From contig JAJRTN010000032.1 in NCBI GenBank assembly GCA_024278275.1, positions 1 through 64,000 of the forward strand: 64,000 bases of DNA. The letters run 5' to 3'. The notes under the pieces are model-generated. The model was not told the origin of the DNA, made no database searches, and saw only the letters and a program-made list of their open reading frames with translations. Source of the stretch: Candidatus Hydrogenedentota bacterium. GTDB taxonomy: Bacteria > Hydrogenedentota > Hydrogenedentia > Hydrogenedentales > JAJRTN01. Position numbers and translations under genes: made by a program. Positions 50,754-60,098 of this stretch are shown piece by piece; position 1 is the first letter of the stretch, and each line of letters opens with the position of its first letter.

Positions 50754-53480
50754 TTATGTTATCCGTTCGATCCGCGCCGCGCTCTTCTTGTAATCCGCCT
50801 GGCCTGAAACCGGGTCCCAGGCGCGGTGGCTTACGGCGTTTACCAGCCACTTGTTCGTTTTCGGGTCCGCGCTGTCGGCAACCGACAGGTTCCATGGGCT
50901 GAAAAGGTAGCCCTCGGGCACCTCGTTGCGCGCCGGGCGTACCGTGGAATGGGTTCCGACGGAGAGCCGCGCTTCATAACTTGAACGTCGGGTCACCACG
51001 CGCACTTTTTCGCCATCTTCCAGTCCGAGCCGTTCGGCATCCTTTTCGTGGATTTCCACGTATTGCTCGGGAACCAGCTTGCGCGTGGTCGCGCCACGAA
51101 TGGTCTTGGCCGTGTGGAAGTGTTCGTAGACGATGCCCAGCCCGAGCCAGAAGGGGTAAACGTCTTCCCTCTTGGCGTCTTCCAGGGTTTTCGAGTGGTC
51201 ATCATAGAAGTCGAGATCAGGCAATTCGGGCGTCAGGGCCAAGTCACGGGCCCTGATGATGATGTTCTGGTTCTGATAGAGCCATGGTCCTTCACCGACC
51301 TTCGCGCCGAACTGGCGCAAGTCCTTCGTGACGGCCTTGATGTTCTTGCCGTTGACACCGTAATCCTGTTCGCACAGCTTGAAATGGGCCTTGCCGTCGG
51401 CATGGCGGAAATTGGCGTAGGGCTGATTCTTCCATTTCTCCTGGTGCATGTAGCGCCGCTTCGTTCCGCCTTTTTTGGCGATCTCATAGGTGGGGGCCGG
51501 CCACTGGACGCCCCGAAGCTGGCGAAGCTGGTCGTAAAGACCGATACCGTCACGGTCGCGCACCTCCAACATCCCCGTCATGTCGGCGTCGGATCCCTTG
51601 GAGGCTTTCACAATGTCCTCGAAAACTTCTTCGGGATCATAGAACTTCTGTCCATAGGCGTTGGTGATCTTTTTCTTGTAGGGAATGATCTTGTCCATAT
51701 CCAAACCGAGCTTGCGCCCGATGGAGATGCACTTGTCGATGGCCAGGTCCATGTCGGGAACAGCCTCGGTGAGCACCTCGTCCCGTTCGTTGCGGCCCAC
51801 ACCGACCCCGTCGCAGACATAAACACGGCGCTCGGACTGGATGTAGGTGCCCCCCGTCCACTCGCCCCAGGTGATGGCCGGGAAAATAACGTCGCCGTAC
51901 AGCAGGTTGGGGGCGTGACGGTAGATTTCCTGGACAACGCAGAACATCTTCGTCAGGGCGGGGCGAACCAGGGTGTGGACATCGGGAAGGTGTACGTGAG
52001 TGGTGTACATCCAGAACATGGCCTTGAGATCATCGTTGCACGCCCGCTCCATCATGCCTATGGCCATGGGGTTGCTCTGCGTGAGGGTCTGTTCGAGACG
52101 CCCGGGGTCAAGACGCCAGCACTTGGAAATCCACTCCCGCCAGCTGTCGTTTTTCAGGGGCTGGTTGAACGGAAGGCGCCCGGTCAGTCCGCCCATGAGG
52201 CGTTCGCTCATGGCATTGGGCTGGCCGGTTTGCGAGTGGGTGCCGCAGCCGACACGGCCCACGTTGCCCGTGAGCAGGTGGAGGTTGATGATGGAGATCG
52301 TGTTGTGCTGGCCGTGGAGCATCTGGTTGTAACCGATTCCCCAGTAGGTGAGCACGCCGCCCTTGCCGGTCTTGCGCCCCTTGATCGAGGCCGCGGCCCA
52401 ATGGGCTGCCACCTGCTCGATTTCCTCCACCGTAACCCGGTGGCGGTCCAGCAACTGGTTGCGTTCGATGACCTGTTGGGGAGAATAGCGCGCCTTGACA
52501 CCCTCCACGTATTCCCGCCAGCCCTTGGTGTTCTTCTCCAGCCATTCTTCGGGCATGACCGCTTCGGGGTACTTGGTGAGGATGACATGGGCAATGGCGT
52601 TGAGGTAGGAAATATCCCCGTTGAGGGTGGGGAAGTGGTAGGAGTTGCGTGGGTTGATGCTGGCCAGGCCCTGCACGGTGCCGGTGGTTCGCGGATCGGA
52701 AACCAGTGTGGGGATATCCTTCAACTTTTTGTGATCCGCCACGCGCCAGAAAAGAACCGGGTGCGACTCGCGGGCGTTGTGGCCCCAGAAGGTGATCATG
52801 TCCGCGTCCACGATGTCTTCGTAGCTCGTGGGAGGCGCGTCCGAACCATAGGAGGCGAAGTAGCCTGTCACGGCCGAGGTCATGCACATGCGCGCGTTGG
52901 CCTCGATGGAATTGGACTGGAGAATCCCTTTCAGCAGCAGATTCTCGATCCACTGGGTCTCCATGGTGAGCTGGCCCGATCCGCTCAGCCCCACCGCGTT
53001 GCCGCCAAACTTCTTGGCCACATTCGCAATCTTCTCGGCCACCAACTCCTCGGCTTCATCGTAGGGCATTTCGTCGAACACATCATCGTCGAAGCGTCCT
53101 TTCGTCGCGGACACGTGGCCCGTGATCGGGTCCGACATGTCCTTGCGGACGAGTACGCGCTTCATGCGGTCTTTGTAGATCGGCTCGTCGGCGTTGAGCC
53201 CCTTGATGCACTGCACGCCGAGATTGGTGGGATGCAGTTTGTCGGGGATCATGCCCACGATGCGGTCGCCCTCGCACTTTATCAGCGTGCCGCAGCCCAC
53301 CCCGCAATAGGGGCACGCCGACTGGAGCGTGCGCCGGGCGCCGGGCGCGCCCGCGGGCAAGGTGTCGGCATGGGCGAACTCACCCGGGAACATGGGAAAC
53401 GCCGAAGCCGCGGTCGTGACGCCGCCCGTCCAACGCAAGAAGTCCCGCCGGTTCATCACGGGCTTGGTCAGTTTTTTCAT
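50754..53480 (-). CDS. napA: Periplasmic nitrate reductase, catalytic subunit
   Basis: 908 residues. A twin-arginine signal (NRRDFLRWTGG) exports it with its cofactors. The 4Fe-4S ligands are Cys56, Cys59, Cys63 and Cys91 (CPYCGVGCGTLIKCEGD). The molybdenum ligand is Cys199 in NARMCMTSAV. MGD-binding strings include TFWGHNARESHPV, GQPNAMSERLMGG and, near the C terminus, KLVPEQYVEIHEKDA with the final SVADSADPKTNKW region. NapA reduces nitrate to nitrite in the periplasm. The length suits the NapA family. The ATG overlaps the decaheme gene stop by four bases. Without NapB or NapC, electrons must come from NapG/NapH or the adjacent decaheme protein. Other DMSO-reductase-family substrates cannot be excluded. 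Confidence 0.9.
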   Translation of the reverse strand: MKKLTKPVMNRRDFLRWTGGVTTAASAFPMFPGEFAHADTLPAGAPGARRTLQSACPYCGVGCGTLIKCEGDRIVGMIPDKLHPTNLGVQCIKGLNADEPIYKDRMKRVLVRKDMSDPITGHVSATKGRFDDDVFDEMPYDEAEELVAEKIANVAKKFGGNAVGLSGSGQLTMETQWIENLLLKGILQSNSIEANARMCMTSAVTGYFASYGSDAPPTSYEDIVDADMITFWGHNARESHPVLFWRVADHKKLKDIPTLVSDPRTTGTVQGLASINPRNSYHFPTLNGDISYLNAIAHVILTKYPEAVMPEEWLEKNTKGWREYVEGVKARYSPQQVIERNQLLDRHRVTVEEIEQVAAHWAAASIKGRKTGKGGVLTYWGIGYNQMLHGQHNTISIINLHLLTGNVGRVGCGTHSQTGQPNAMSERLMGGLTGRLPFNQPLKNDSWREWISKCWRLDPGRLEQTLTQSNPMAIGMMERACNDDLKAMFWMYTTHVHLPDVHTLVRPALTKMFCVVQEIYRHAPNLLYGDVIFPAITWGEWTGGTYIQSERRVYVCDGVGVGRNERDEVLTEAVPDMDLAIDKCISIGRKLGLDMDKIIPYKKKITNAYGQKFYDPEEVFEDIVKASKGSDADMTGMLEVRDRDGIGLYDQLRQLRGVQWPAPTYEIAKKGGTKRRYMHQEKWKNQPYANFRHADGKAHFKLCEQDYGVNGKNIKAVTKDLRQFGAKVGEGPWLYQNQNIIIRARDLALTPELPDLDFYDDHSKTLEDAKREDVYPFWLGLGIVYEHFHTAKTIRGATTRKLVPEQYVEIHEKDAERLGLEDGEKVRVVTRRSSYEARLSVGTHSTVRPARNEVPEGYLFSPWNLSVADSADPKTNKWLVNAVSHRAWDPVSGQADYKKSAARIERIT

Positions 53481-56170
53481 GGCTGCAATTCTCCCTTTGG
53501 CGCGTGGTTTTCCTGCCACGCTCTGATGAAAGATACGATGTCACTCATGGCACCCACATCCAGGGATGCGATGCCCCCGGCCCCTTGGCCGAAGGGGCGC
53601 ATGGGCGTATTGCTTCTTCCCCGCGCGATCGTGGCCAGCAGGAAACCGTCCGAGGCCGCGTTCAGGAAGTTCTGGTTATTGAGCGCGGGCGCGAAATAGT
53701 TCACGCCGTCTTCAACACCCTTTCCGTTCGGACCGTGACACCCGGCGCAGAATTGCGCAAAGTTCCGTCCGCCCGAAATAATGGCTCGGTCGCTCATTTC
53801 GGCCACCGGCCGTGAATCGCGCCATGTGGAGGGCACGTCCCAGAGGCGCAGGTAGCCGATGACATCCTGCACCTGCTCCGGCGCGATCTGGCCGATGCCG
53901 TCCTGCCCGTGAATCATGGATCGCATGGGGGTTCCCGTGCGGCCCAGTACGATGGTGGCCGCGAGGAAACCGTCCGATACGCTTGCAAGGAAGGTCGGAT
54001 TGTTGAGCTGTGGCCCCGAGGCCCCTTCGCCGTTGACGCCGTGGCACCCCGCGCAACTTCCCCGGAAAACCCCTCCGCCCACCTTCGGGTCGCCCACGCC
54101 GCTTCGCAGGATCGGATGCTCGTCCCGTGATCCCAGGTAGCGGAGATAGGCTATCACGTCGGCGATCTGCCCCGGTTTCAGGCGGGTGGGGCCTTGTTCG
54201 CGGTTCAGAAAACCTTTCATCGCCGTGCCCGAGCGGCCGTGGGCAATCCATCGATAGAGCGTGTCATCGGAAACGGCGCTCAGGAAAGCGGGATTGGCCA
54301 ACTGCGGCCCCACGCCGCCCCGGCCTTCTTCCCCGTGGCAGCCCACGCAGGAAACCTTGTAGTGGACCTCGCCCAGCGCGTAGTCGCCCGTACCCGGGAA
54401 AGCCGCGAAGGCCGCCGTGCCGAGGGTCTGCCAGCTTCGCAGGTAACGGATGATTGACGCAATCTGTTGCGCCGAAAACTGTTTCCATGCGGGCATCGCC
54501 GTTGTTGGCCGTCCTTCCGTGATGGACCGGAAAAGAAACTCGTCATCCACCACCGAGAGCAGATCGGGGCTTCGGAGGCTGAGGCCAATGCCGCCTTCGC
54601 CATTCCTTCCATGACAGCTGGCGCAGTTGCCCTGGTAAAGCACGCGGCCCACCCGTGCCTGTTCACGATAGGGAAGCGACCATGCGGCCTGGCGAACCTG
54701 CTCATAGGTGGGCGCCGTCTTCTGCCAACTGCGTATGTGGGCCAGGATGTCGCTCACCGCCTGCGCTGGCAGGTGTTTCCAGGAGGCCATGGCGGTGCCG
54801 GGGCGGCCCTGGATGATGGTCCGGGCCAGGAATTCGTCGGAGGCGATGGCAAGGAAGGTGGGGGAGTTCAGGGTGTTGCCGATACCGCCTTCACCCTTCG
54901 TACCATGGCAGTTCGCGCAAAGTCCCCGGTAGTAAGCCTTGCCCACGACCGCGTTGCCGGCACGGGCGCCGACCCGGGCGGGATTGGCGCCCTTCTTTTC
55001 CCACCCGCGAATGTATTCGACGATCCTGTCGATCTCCCCATTGCCGAGGTTCCCCGCCTCCGGTCCCCAACCCGGCATGTTCGTGCCCTTCCGTCCGCTG
55101 CGGATTATCGACCGGTAGTAATCGTCACTGGCCACTGCCAGCGAATCCCGGTTATTAAGCGCGGGCGTGCGGATACCGGGGACTTCACTCGCTTCCCCGT
55201 TGGCGCCGTGACAGGAGGAACAGAGCATACCGTAAAGCGCTTCCCCCGACGGGGGGGCGGGAGGGGCGCGGTTGGGATCGACGGGGGGGCGGTAGGCGGC
55301 CGGCACCGCGCTGCGGCGCAGCGACAGCACGTAGGCGGTGAGGGCGTCGGCCTGTGATTCATCCAGCCCCATGTCCGGCATGACCGTGGTGGGACTGATT
55401 TCCCTGGGCGACAGGAAATGCTTGCGAAGCCAATAGGTTACTTCCCGGGGTTCGTCTTTTCCAAAATGGGTGAAATCGAAACCGTGCTTGGTCTTGTCGC
55501 CCACATAGGTGATGTCGGGGCCGAGCAAACCGCCCCGTCCGTTCAGCTTGTGACAGCCCAGGCAGCCTTTTTCCTCAACCAGTTGCTTGCCCTGAATCAG
55601 GAGCAACGCGCCTTTGCCGGGTGTTTCCCCGCCGGACCTGGCAAGCAGGGCCTCCGCTCCGTAAAGCGACTCATCATCATGGCAACGGCCACAGGCCGCG
55701 AAAAGATACTCCCGGCCCAGCATGGGGTAGGGCCAGTGCTCCACATGCCCGTGGGCCTCTTCCTTATCCGTGGCGCGGCCTTGGCCCTGGTGGCACACGG
55801 TGCAGCCGAAACGCTCGGGCGGATGGTCGTTGAGCAGGTTTCCCGGATGGGTTCGGAAGGGAATCTCCTGGTCCGTCATACGCGGGTCGTCCAGCCCCAC
55901 GTGACACGTAATACACCGGTCCACCGTGTTCAGCTCAGGCACCACGTTGTGGTCGATACCCACCTCGAACTGGGCGGCCACGGTCCGACCGAAATCATCG
56001 GTGGCCTTGGCCTCAAGAATCTTGGCGTATTGCAATCGCAGGGAACGCCACTCCACGAAGACATTTTCCTTGAGCGCCGAGGCGATTAGAAGCACCAAGG
56101 TCGCCAGGCTGACGATCAGCAGGGCCCACTTAATGCGTTTGTCCAAGCGCTCTATTTTATTCTCAGGCAT
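53477..56170 (-). CDS. Membrane-anchored decaheme cytochrome c with six tandem class I domains
   Basis: 897 residues with one N-terminal membrane helix (about 13-34). Ten CxxCH motifs are present. Four lie in the first 210 residues (CITCH, CTVCH, CGRCH and CLGCH, at about 86, 123, 160 and 203). The other six are at about 317 (CSSCH), 418 (CANCH) and 516 (CASCH), then CVGCH and two CAGCH. Each of the six opens a cytochrome c domain of roughly 100 residues with the repeat pattern CHGxxGEGG...L..P.FL....DEFL...I..GRPGTAM, which supplies a methionine ligand. It most likely links the Rieske/b complex to NapA, working in the periplasm as a wire. ATG at 56170 is preferred to a GTG three codons upstream. 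It overlaps napA by four bases. Confidence 0.88.
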   Translation of the reverse strand: MPENKIERLDKRIKWALLIVSLATLVLLIASALKENVFVEWRSLRLQYAKILEAKATDDFGRTVAAQFEVGIDHNVVPELNTVDRCITCHVGLDDPRMTDQEIPFRTHPGNLLNDHPPERFGCTVCHQGQGRATDKEEAHGHVEHWPYPMLGREYLFAACGRCHDDESLYGAEALLARSGGETPGKGALLLIQGKQLVEEKGCLGCHKLNGRGGLLGPDITYVGDKTKHGFDFTHFGKDEPREVTYWLRKHFLSPREISPTTVMPDMGLDESQADALTAYVLSLRRSAVPAAYRPPVDPNRAPPAPPSGEALYGMLCSSCHGANGEASEVPGIRTPALNNRDSLAVASDDYYRSIIRSGRKGTNMPGWGPEAGNLGNGEIDRIVEYIRGWEKKGANPARVGARAGNAVVGKAYYRGLCANCHGTKGEGGIGNTLNSPTFLAIASDEFLARTIIQGRPGTAMASWKHLPAQAVSDILAHIRSWQKTAPTYEQVRQAAWSLPYREQARVGRVLYQGNCASCHGRNGEGGIGLSLRSPDLLSVVDDEFLFRSITEGRPTTAMPAWKQFSAQQIASIIRYLRSWQTLGTAAFAAFPGTGDYALGEVHYKVSCVGCHGEEGRGGVGPQLANPAFLSAVSDDTLYRWIAHGRSGTAMKGFLNREQGPTRLKPGQIADVIAYLRYLGSRDEHPILRSGVGDPKVGGGVFRGSCAGCHGVNGEGASGPQLNNPTFLASVSDGFLAATIVLGRTGTPMRSMIHGQDGIGQIAPEQVQDVIGYLRLWDVPSTWRDSRPVAEMSDRAIISGGRNFAQFCAGCHGPNGKGVEDGVNYFAPALNNQNFLNAASDGFLLATIARGRSNTPMRPFGQGAGGIASLDVGAMSDIVSFIRAWQENHAPKGELQP

Positions 56171-56185
56171 GCTCCGCACTCCGTA

Positions 56186-57733
56186 TCAGTGGACGGGCCA
56201 GTCCGCTTTACTCCAGAAGAAAGCCCAGTTCGGACCCCGCAGATAAGTGCCCACGTAAGTGAGAATCACGAAGCCCACGAGAAAGCAGGTGAAAAGGGCA
56301 ATGGCACCCAGGCGTGTCGACCGCGTCTTTTGGATGATGAAGACCGACCACAGCGCGTAGGCGGCGGTAAGTAGACTGCCCGGGTTAAAAACGATGATGA
56401 TGAGCTGCGAAATGTCGGGAAACCAGTTTCGCAACCAGCCGAATTTCACCGGAACCGCCACCGAAGTGACCGCCGCGATGGTGGCGAATATCACCGACGA
56501 CGTAAGCACGCGGCGTCCCCGCCGGCCGCTGAACCACACGCCCGCGGGCTCCTTCTCCCGGTCCAGGTACGGGATAAGCCCCAAACCAATGACGACGATG
56601 GATGGCACGATAATCCCGCCGACCAGGGCCGAGTAGGCCACCATCTCCTGGAGCCCGAGGAAGTACCAGGGCGCCTTGGCCGGGTTCTCCGGCACGGCGG
56701 GGTTGGCCAACTCCGCCAGGGGCGCGTCCACCAGCAGTCCCAGGGCCACGCACAGGAGCATGGTGGCCATGAAGACCAGCAACTCCGCGCGCAGGAGATA
56801 GGGCCAGGAGGGCACGGTCTCGTCGATATCCTTTCCCGTGTGGGCGCTTTTTCCCTGCACCACCGCCATGAGGCCGTAGGTCTTGGCGCCGGCCTCCTCC
56901 GGCGCGATGGCCCTGGCCTCCATCGTACCCACGCCCTTGCCGGCCGGGGTGGGGTTGCCCTCGGGCCGGGCCATGCCGCCATCCTTGCGAATGCGCCACA
57001 TGTGAACACCGAGGATGGGAAGAAAAACGGCCGGCAACAGCATCACGTGGAACAGGTAGAAGCGAACCAGCGCCTCCTGCCCCACGGTCGATGCGCCCAG
57101 AAGCAGTTCCTTCTGGATATTGCCGATGTACAGGGATTGGGGAAGCCCCAGCGCATGGGCCAGTTCATTGGGTGAGGCGGCGATGTTCGCGCCGATGGTG
57201 ATGGCCCAGAAAGCCAACTGGTCCCAGGGCAGCAGGTACCCGGTGAAGGAGAACATGAGGGTAAGCACGAAGAGAACCATGCCCGCGACCCAGTTGAACG
57301 CACGGGGCCCCTTGTAGGCCGCCGTGTAGAAGACCCGCGCCATGTGCAGGATGATGAAGGCCACCATCAGGTGGGCCGCCCATCGGTGGATGTTGCGGAT
57401 GAAGCGGCCCGTGGGCACGATGTACTGAATATCCTTGATCGAATCGTAGGCGAGATCAACCGATGGCTTGTAATACACCATGAGGAGGATGCCGGTGACC
57501 ACCAGGATGATAAATTGCGAGATAAGCGAAACGCCCAGGCCCCACGTGGTCGTGAGGCGCAGCGAATGGGGATGGGTTCGCGTCGCGTGGATGTGCAGGA
57601 AGAAATTACCGAACACCGCCTGCGACCGCGTTCGGTCCGACGTGGGCGCCCCGTGCCGGATGAGTGATCCGCGAAAGTTCCTGGGCAGTTCCTTCAGGTT
57701 CTGAAAGAACATGCCGAGTCCACTGGATGCCAT
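56186..57733 (-). CDS. Cytochrome b of a Rieske/b complex (fused b6 plus subunit IV type)
   Basis: 515 residues. The N-terminal half has the cytochrome b helices with paired haem His ligands: RFIRNIHRWAAHLMVAFIIL and FYLFHVMLLPAVFLPILGVH. GYLLPWDQLAFWA forms the quinol site. The second half has NPAKAPWYFLGLQEM, the PEWY-like loop of subunit IV, here written as PWYF. Extra helices at the C terminus end in WAFFWSKADWPVH. It oxidises quinol at the membrane and bifurcates electrons to the Rieske centre and back to quinone. AAAGGAG precedes the ATG. The Rieske gene lies 14 bases upstream and the cytochrome c gene 15 bases downstream. Confidence 0.92.
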   Translation of the reverse strand: MASSGLGMFFQNLKELPRNFRGSLIRHGAPTSDRTRSQAVFGNFFLHIHATRTHPHSLRLTTTWGLGVSLISQFIILVVTGILLMVYYKPSVDLAYDSIKDIQYIVPTGRFIRNIHRWAAHLMVAFIILHMARVFYTAAYKGPRAFNWVAGMVLFVLTLMFSFTGYLLPWDQLAFWAITIGANIAASPNELAHALGLPQSLYIGNIQKELLLGASTVGQEALVRFYLFHVMLLPAVFLPILGVHMWRIRKDGGMARPEGNPTPAGKGVGTMEARAIAPEEAGAKTYGLMAVVQGKSAHTGKDIDETVPSWPYLLRAELLVFMATMLLCVALGLLVDAPLAELANPAVPENPAKAPWYFLGLQEMVAYSALVGGIIVPSIVVIGLGLIPYLDREKEPAGVWFSGRRGRRVLTSSVIFATIAAVTSVAVPVKFGWLRNWFPDISQLIIIVFNPGSLLTAAYALWSVFIIQKTRSTRLGAIALFTCFLVGFVILTYVGTYLRGPNWAFFWSKADWPVH

Positions 57734-57747
57734 GGGATGTACTCCTT

Positions 57748-58215
57748 TTAAGCGACGAAAAACTCGCCCTGTGGGACTTCCTTGCCTTTATCCACCACCA
57801 GGCTTCCGTCCGCGGCCTGCGACAGGGCCAGCCAGGGCAGCGAACGCGGCGCCGGCCCCCCGATGACGTTGCCGTCCTGGTCAAAACGCGATCCATGGCA
57901 GGGACACAGGAATCCCTCGCTCGATTCGCCCACGATGCAGCCCAGGTGCGTGCAGACCAGCGACATGGCGGCAATTCCATCTTCCGTGGCCACCAAACGC
58001 ACATTGTGTTCATGATCTGTCTTCACCACGCCCGGCGTGAACTCATCCAGCTTACCCGCCCGAAAACGGGCGGAGGCTTCGGGCAGTACGCGCGGTTTGG
58101 GCAACCGCGCCATGCCCAGCACCGATCCGATGATGGCCACGCCCGCGGCCCACCAACCCGCCAAGCCCAGAAAATCACGGCGTGGGAGGGGGTCCGGTTC
58201 TAATCTGCCTGGCAT
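57748..58215 (-). CDS. Rieske iron-sulfur protein
   Basis: 155 residues. A Tat-type N terminus (PRRDFLGLAGWWAAG) combines with one membrane helix, so the protein is anchored and faces the periplasm. The 2Fe-2S ligands are in CTHLGCIV and CPCHGSRFD, both complete, including the disulfide-type cysteines. The GPAPRSLPWL loop is the usual Pro-rich segment. It takes one electron from quinol in the b complex and hands it to the cytochrome c. GAGGAG lies before the ATG at 58215. It overlaps the oxidoreductase gene by 16 bases. Confidence 0.95.
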   Translation of the reverse strand: MPGRLEPDPLPRRDFLGLAGWWAAGVAIIGSVLGMARLPKPRVLPEASARFRAGKLDEFTPGVVKTDHEHNVRLVATEDGIAAMSLVCTHLGCIVGESSEGFLCPCHGSRFDQDGNVIGGPAPRSLPWLALSQAADGSLVVDKGKEVPQGEFFVA

Positions 58216-60098
58216 ATCAGTTTCTCCTCGAAATGGAATTCTTCCATGGTGATGGCCCCCGTGGGGCACCGGTCGGCGCACAAGGCGCAACGTATGCACT
58301 TGGTCTCATCCTTGATAATGGCCGAGGCCCCCTCTTCCGGCGGAGAGTCCAACGGCTCATCCAGCACGGTTCGTAAGTCCGGGGCGCTCTCAATCGACTC
58401 CAACGGCACGATCTTGAGGCACAATTCAGGGCACACATCGACGCAGCCGCCGCACAAAACACAGCGCAAGCCGTCGAAGATGGTGTTCACGCCGCAATTC
58501 AGGCAACGTGACGCCTCGCGCCGCGCCTCCTCGCAGGTGAAGCCCCGCTCCACCACGCAGCCCGCGGCCCGCAGCCGCTCTTCCACGCTGACGGTCGCCG
58601 GGTGGGCCCGTTCTATCTTTTCATACCCCGCTTCGCGGTCGTACCGGGCCACGGGAAAATGCAGTTCCACGTCCTGCGGGGCGATGTGACGCCCGGTGAA
58701 GTGCGCGTATATTGCACGCGCCACGGCCTTCCCCGAAGCCACGCCATGAATCAGCAGTTTCGGACCATAGGCCAAATCCCCCGCAACGAATACATCCGGC
58801 GCGCTCGTAACCCCTGTTTCCGGATCGCACTTCACCGCGCCATTGGGAAGCATCTCCAGACCGTCCTTCTCGGGCTCCAGGAAAGAAAGGTCGAAACTCT
58901 GCCCTATGGATATCAACACGTTGTCGCAGGGAATGGTCGTCAAATCGTTTTCATCGAATAACGGACTGAACCGGTGGTTCTCGTCAAAGACGCGCAGGCA
59001 GCGCTGGAAGACCGCCCCCCGAACCGCGCCCCGGTCATCAACGAGAATCTCCTTGGGACCCAGACTGTTCCGGCGAATCACCCCTTCCTCGTCGCCTTCC
59101 ATGATCTCCACGTCATCGGCGGGCATTTCCTCCAGGGATTCAAGCGAACACAGGTTCACTTCCTTCACCCCTGGCTCGCGCATGGCCGTGCGCGCCGCGT
59201 CAAGGGTGATCTGGCGCATCACCGTCCGGCCCACGTCGTAGGCCACGTTTCCGCCGCCGATGACCACCACCCGGCTGCCCAGGGAAGGGGGATTGCCCAG
59301 GGAAACATCGCGCAGGAACTCCACGCCCCCCAGCACGCCCTCCGCATCCGCCCCCGGAATGGGAATGCTCCGGGAACGCTTCGCGCCCACGGCGATGATC
59401 ACGGCGTCATGCTTGCGGCGAAGTTCCGAAAAACTGATATCCTTGCCAATACAACAGTTGGTGCGGGCCTCGACACCAAGAGAGGTGATCACCTCAACCT
59501 CCGCCTGGATGAGGTCGCGGGGGAGGCGATAGTCGGGAACACCCACGGCCAGCATGCCCGCGAGGACCGGCTCCATCTCGTAAATGGTGACCGCCACGCC
59601 GAGCAGCGCCAGGTCATGGGCCGCCGCGAGTCCCGCGGGACCGCTGCCGATGATGCCGACGCTCCTGGACGCCACCTTGGGAATGGCGTTGCTCATGAGC
59701 GACTGCAGCAACGAAAGTAATTCGTTTTTCCCGCTGCACTGGCGCGGGGCATGGCGCCGGGCCGCCTCCTTCAGAAAATCAACCAGCGTTTTGCCGCCGT
59801 CGGCCCGGGCCTCCGGTCCAAACTGCTCACACACATACCGCTTCAACGCTCGAATGGAGACGGCCTTGTCATAGTCCGCGCGACGGCAATCCGTCTCGCA
59901 GGGGGCGCCACAGACCCGCCCGCAGATGGAGGCCAGGGGGTTGGGACCCCGCGCAATCAGGTAGGCCAGCTCGTCATCGCCCTCGGCGATGGCGCGAATA
60001 TAGCCCCGTGAATCGGTGTTCACCGGACAAGCGGCCTGGCACTTGATCTGTGCCTTCCAATAATCACGGTCCGCCAGTTTTATGTTAAAGCTGTCCAT
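58200..60098 (-). CDS. GltD-like NAD(P)H/FAD/4Fe-4S oxidoreductase
   Basis: 632 residues. Residues about 15-80 carry the Fer4_20-type cysteines (CQAACPVNTDSRGYI, CGRVCGAPCETDCRR). The FAD site is GIIGSGPAGLAAAHDLALLG. The NAD(P) site is VVVIGGGNVAYDVGRTV. The C-terminal 100 residues add 4Fe-4S motifs (CLNCGVNTIF..., CVLCGGCVDVCPELC and CIRCALCADRCPTGA). The layout matches the small subunit of glutamate synthase and related NAD(P)H modules, but no GltB partner is near. Its place between the Rieske gene and the regulator suggests it feeds NAD(P)H electrons into the complex, or takes them from it. Start at 60098 after AAGG; it overlaps the Rrf2 gene by 14 bases. No signal, so cytosolic. Confidence 0.88.
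   Translation of the reverse strand: MDSFNIKLADRDYWKAQIKCQAACPVNTDSRGYIRAIAEGDDELAYLIARGPNPLASICGRVCGAPCETDCRRADYDKAVSIRALKRYVCEQFGPEARADGGKTLVDFLKEAARRHAPRQCSGKNELLSLLQSLMSNAIPKVASRSVGIIGSGPAGLAAAHDLALLGVAVTIYEMEPVLAGMLAVGVPDYRLPRDLIQAEVEVITSLGVEARTNCCIGKDISFSELRRKHDAVIIAVGAKRSRSIPIPGADAEGVLGGVEFLRDVSLGNPPSLGSRVVVIGGGNVAYDVGRTVMRQITLDAARTAMREPGVKEVNLCSLESLEEMPADDVEIMEGDEEGVIRRNSLGPKEILVDDRGAVRGAVFQRCLRVFDENHRFSPLFDENDLTTIPCDNVLISIGQSFDLSFLEPEKDGLEMLPNGAVKCDPETGVTSAPDVFVAGDLAYGPKLLIHGVASGKAVARAIYAHFTGRHIAPQDVELHFPVARYDREAGYEKIERAHPATVSVEERLRAAGCVVERGFTCEEARREASRCLNCGVNTIFDGLRCVLCGGCVDVCPELCLKIVPLESIESAPDLRTVLDEPLDSPPEEGASAIIKDETKCIRCALCADRCPTGAITMEEFHFEEKLICQAD

Noticed and set aside
51048-53699. 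883-codon plus-strand open frame antisense to napA
   Set aside because: NapA motifs and Tat signal on the minus strand are unambiguous; the antisense frame has no recognisable feature.
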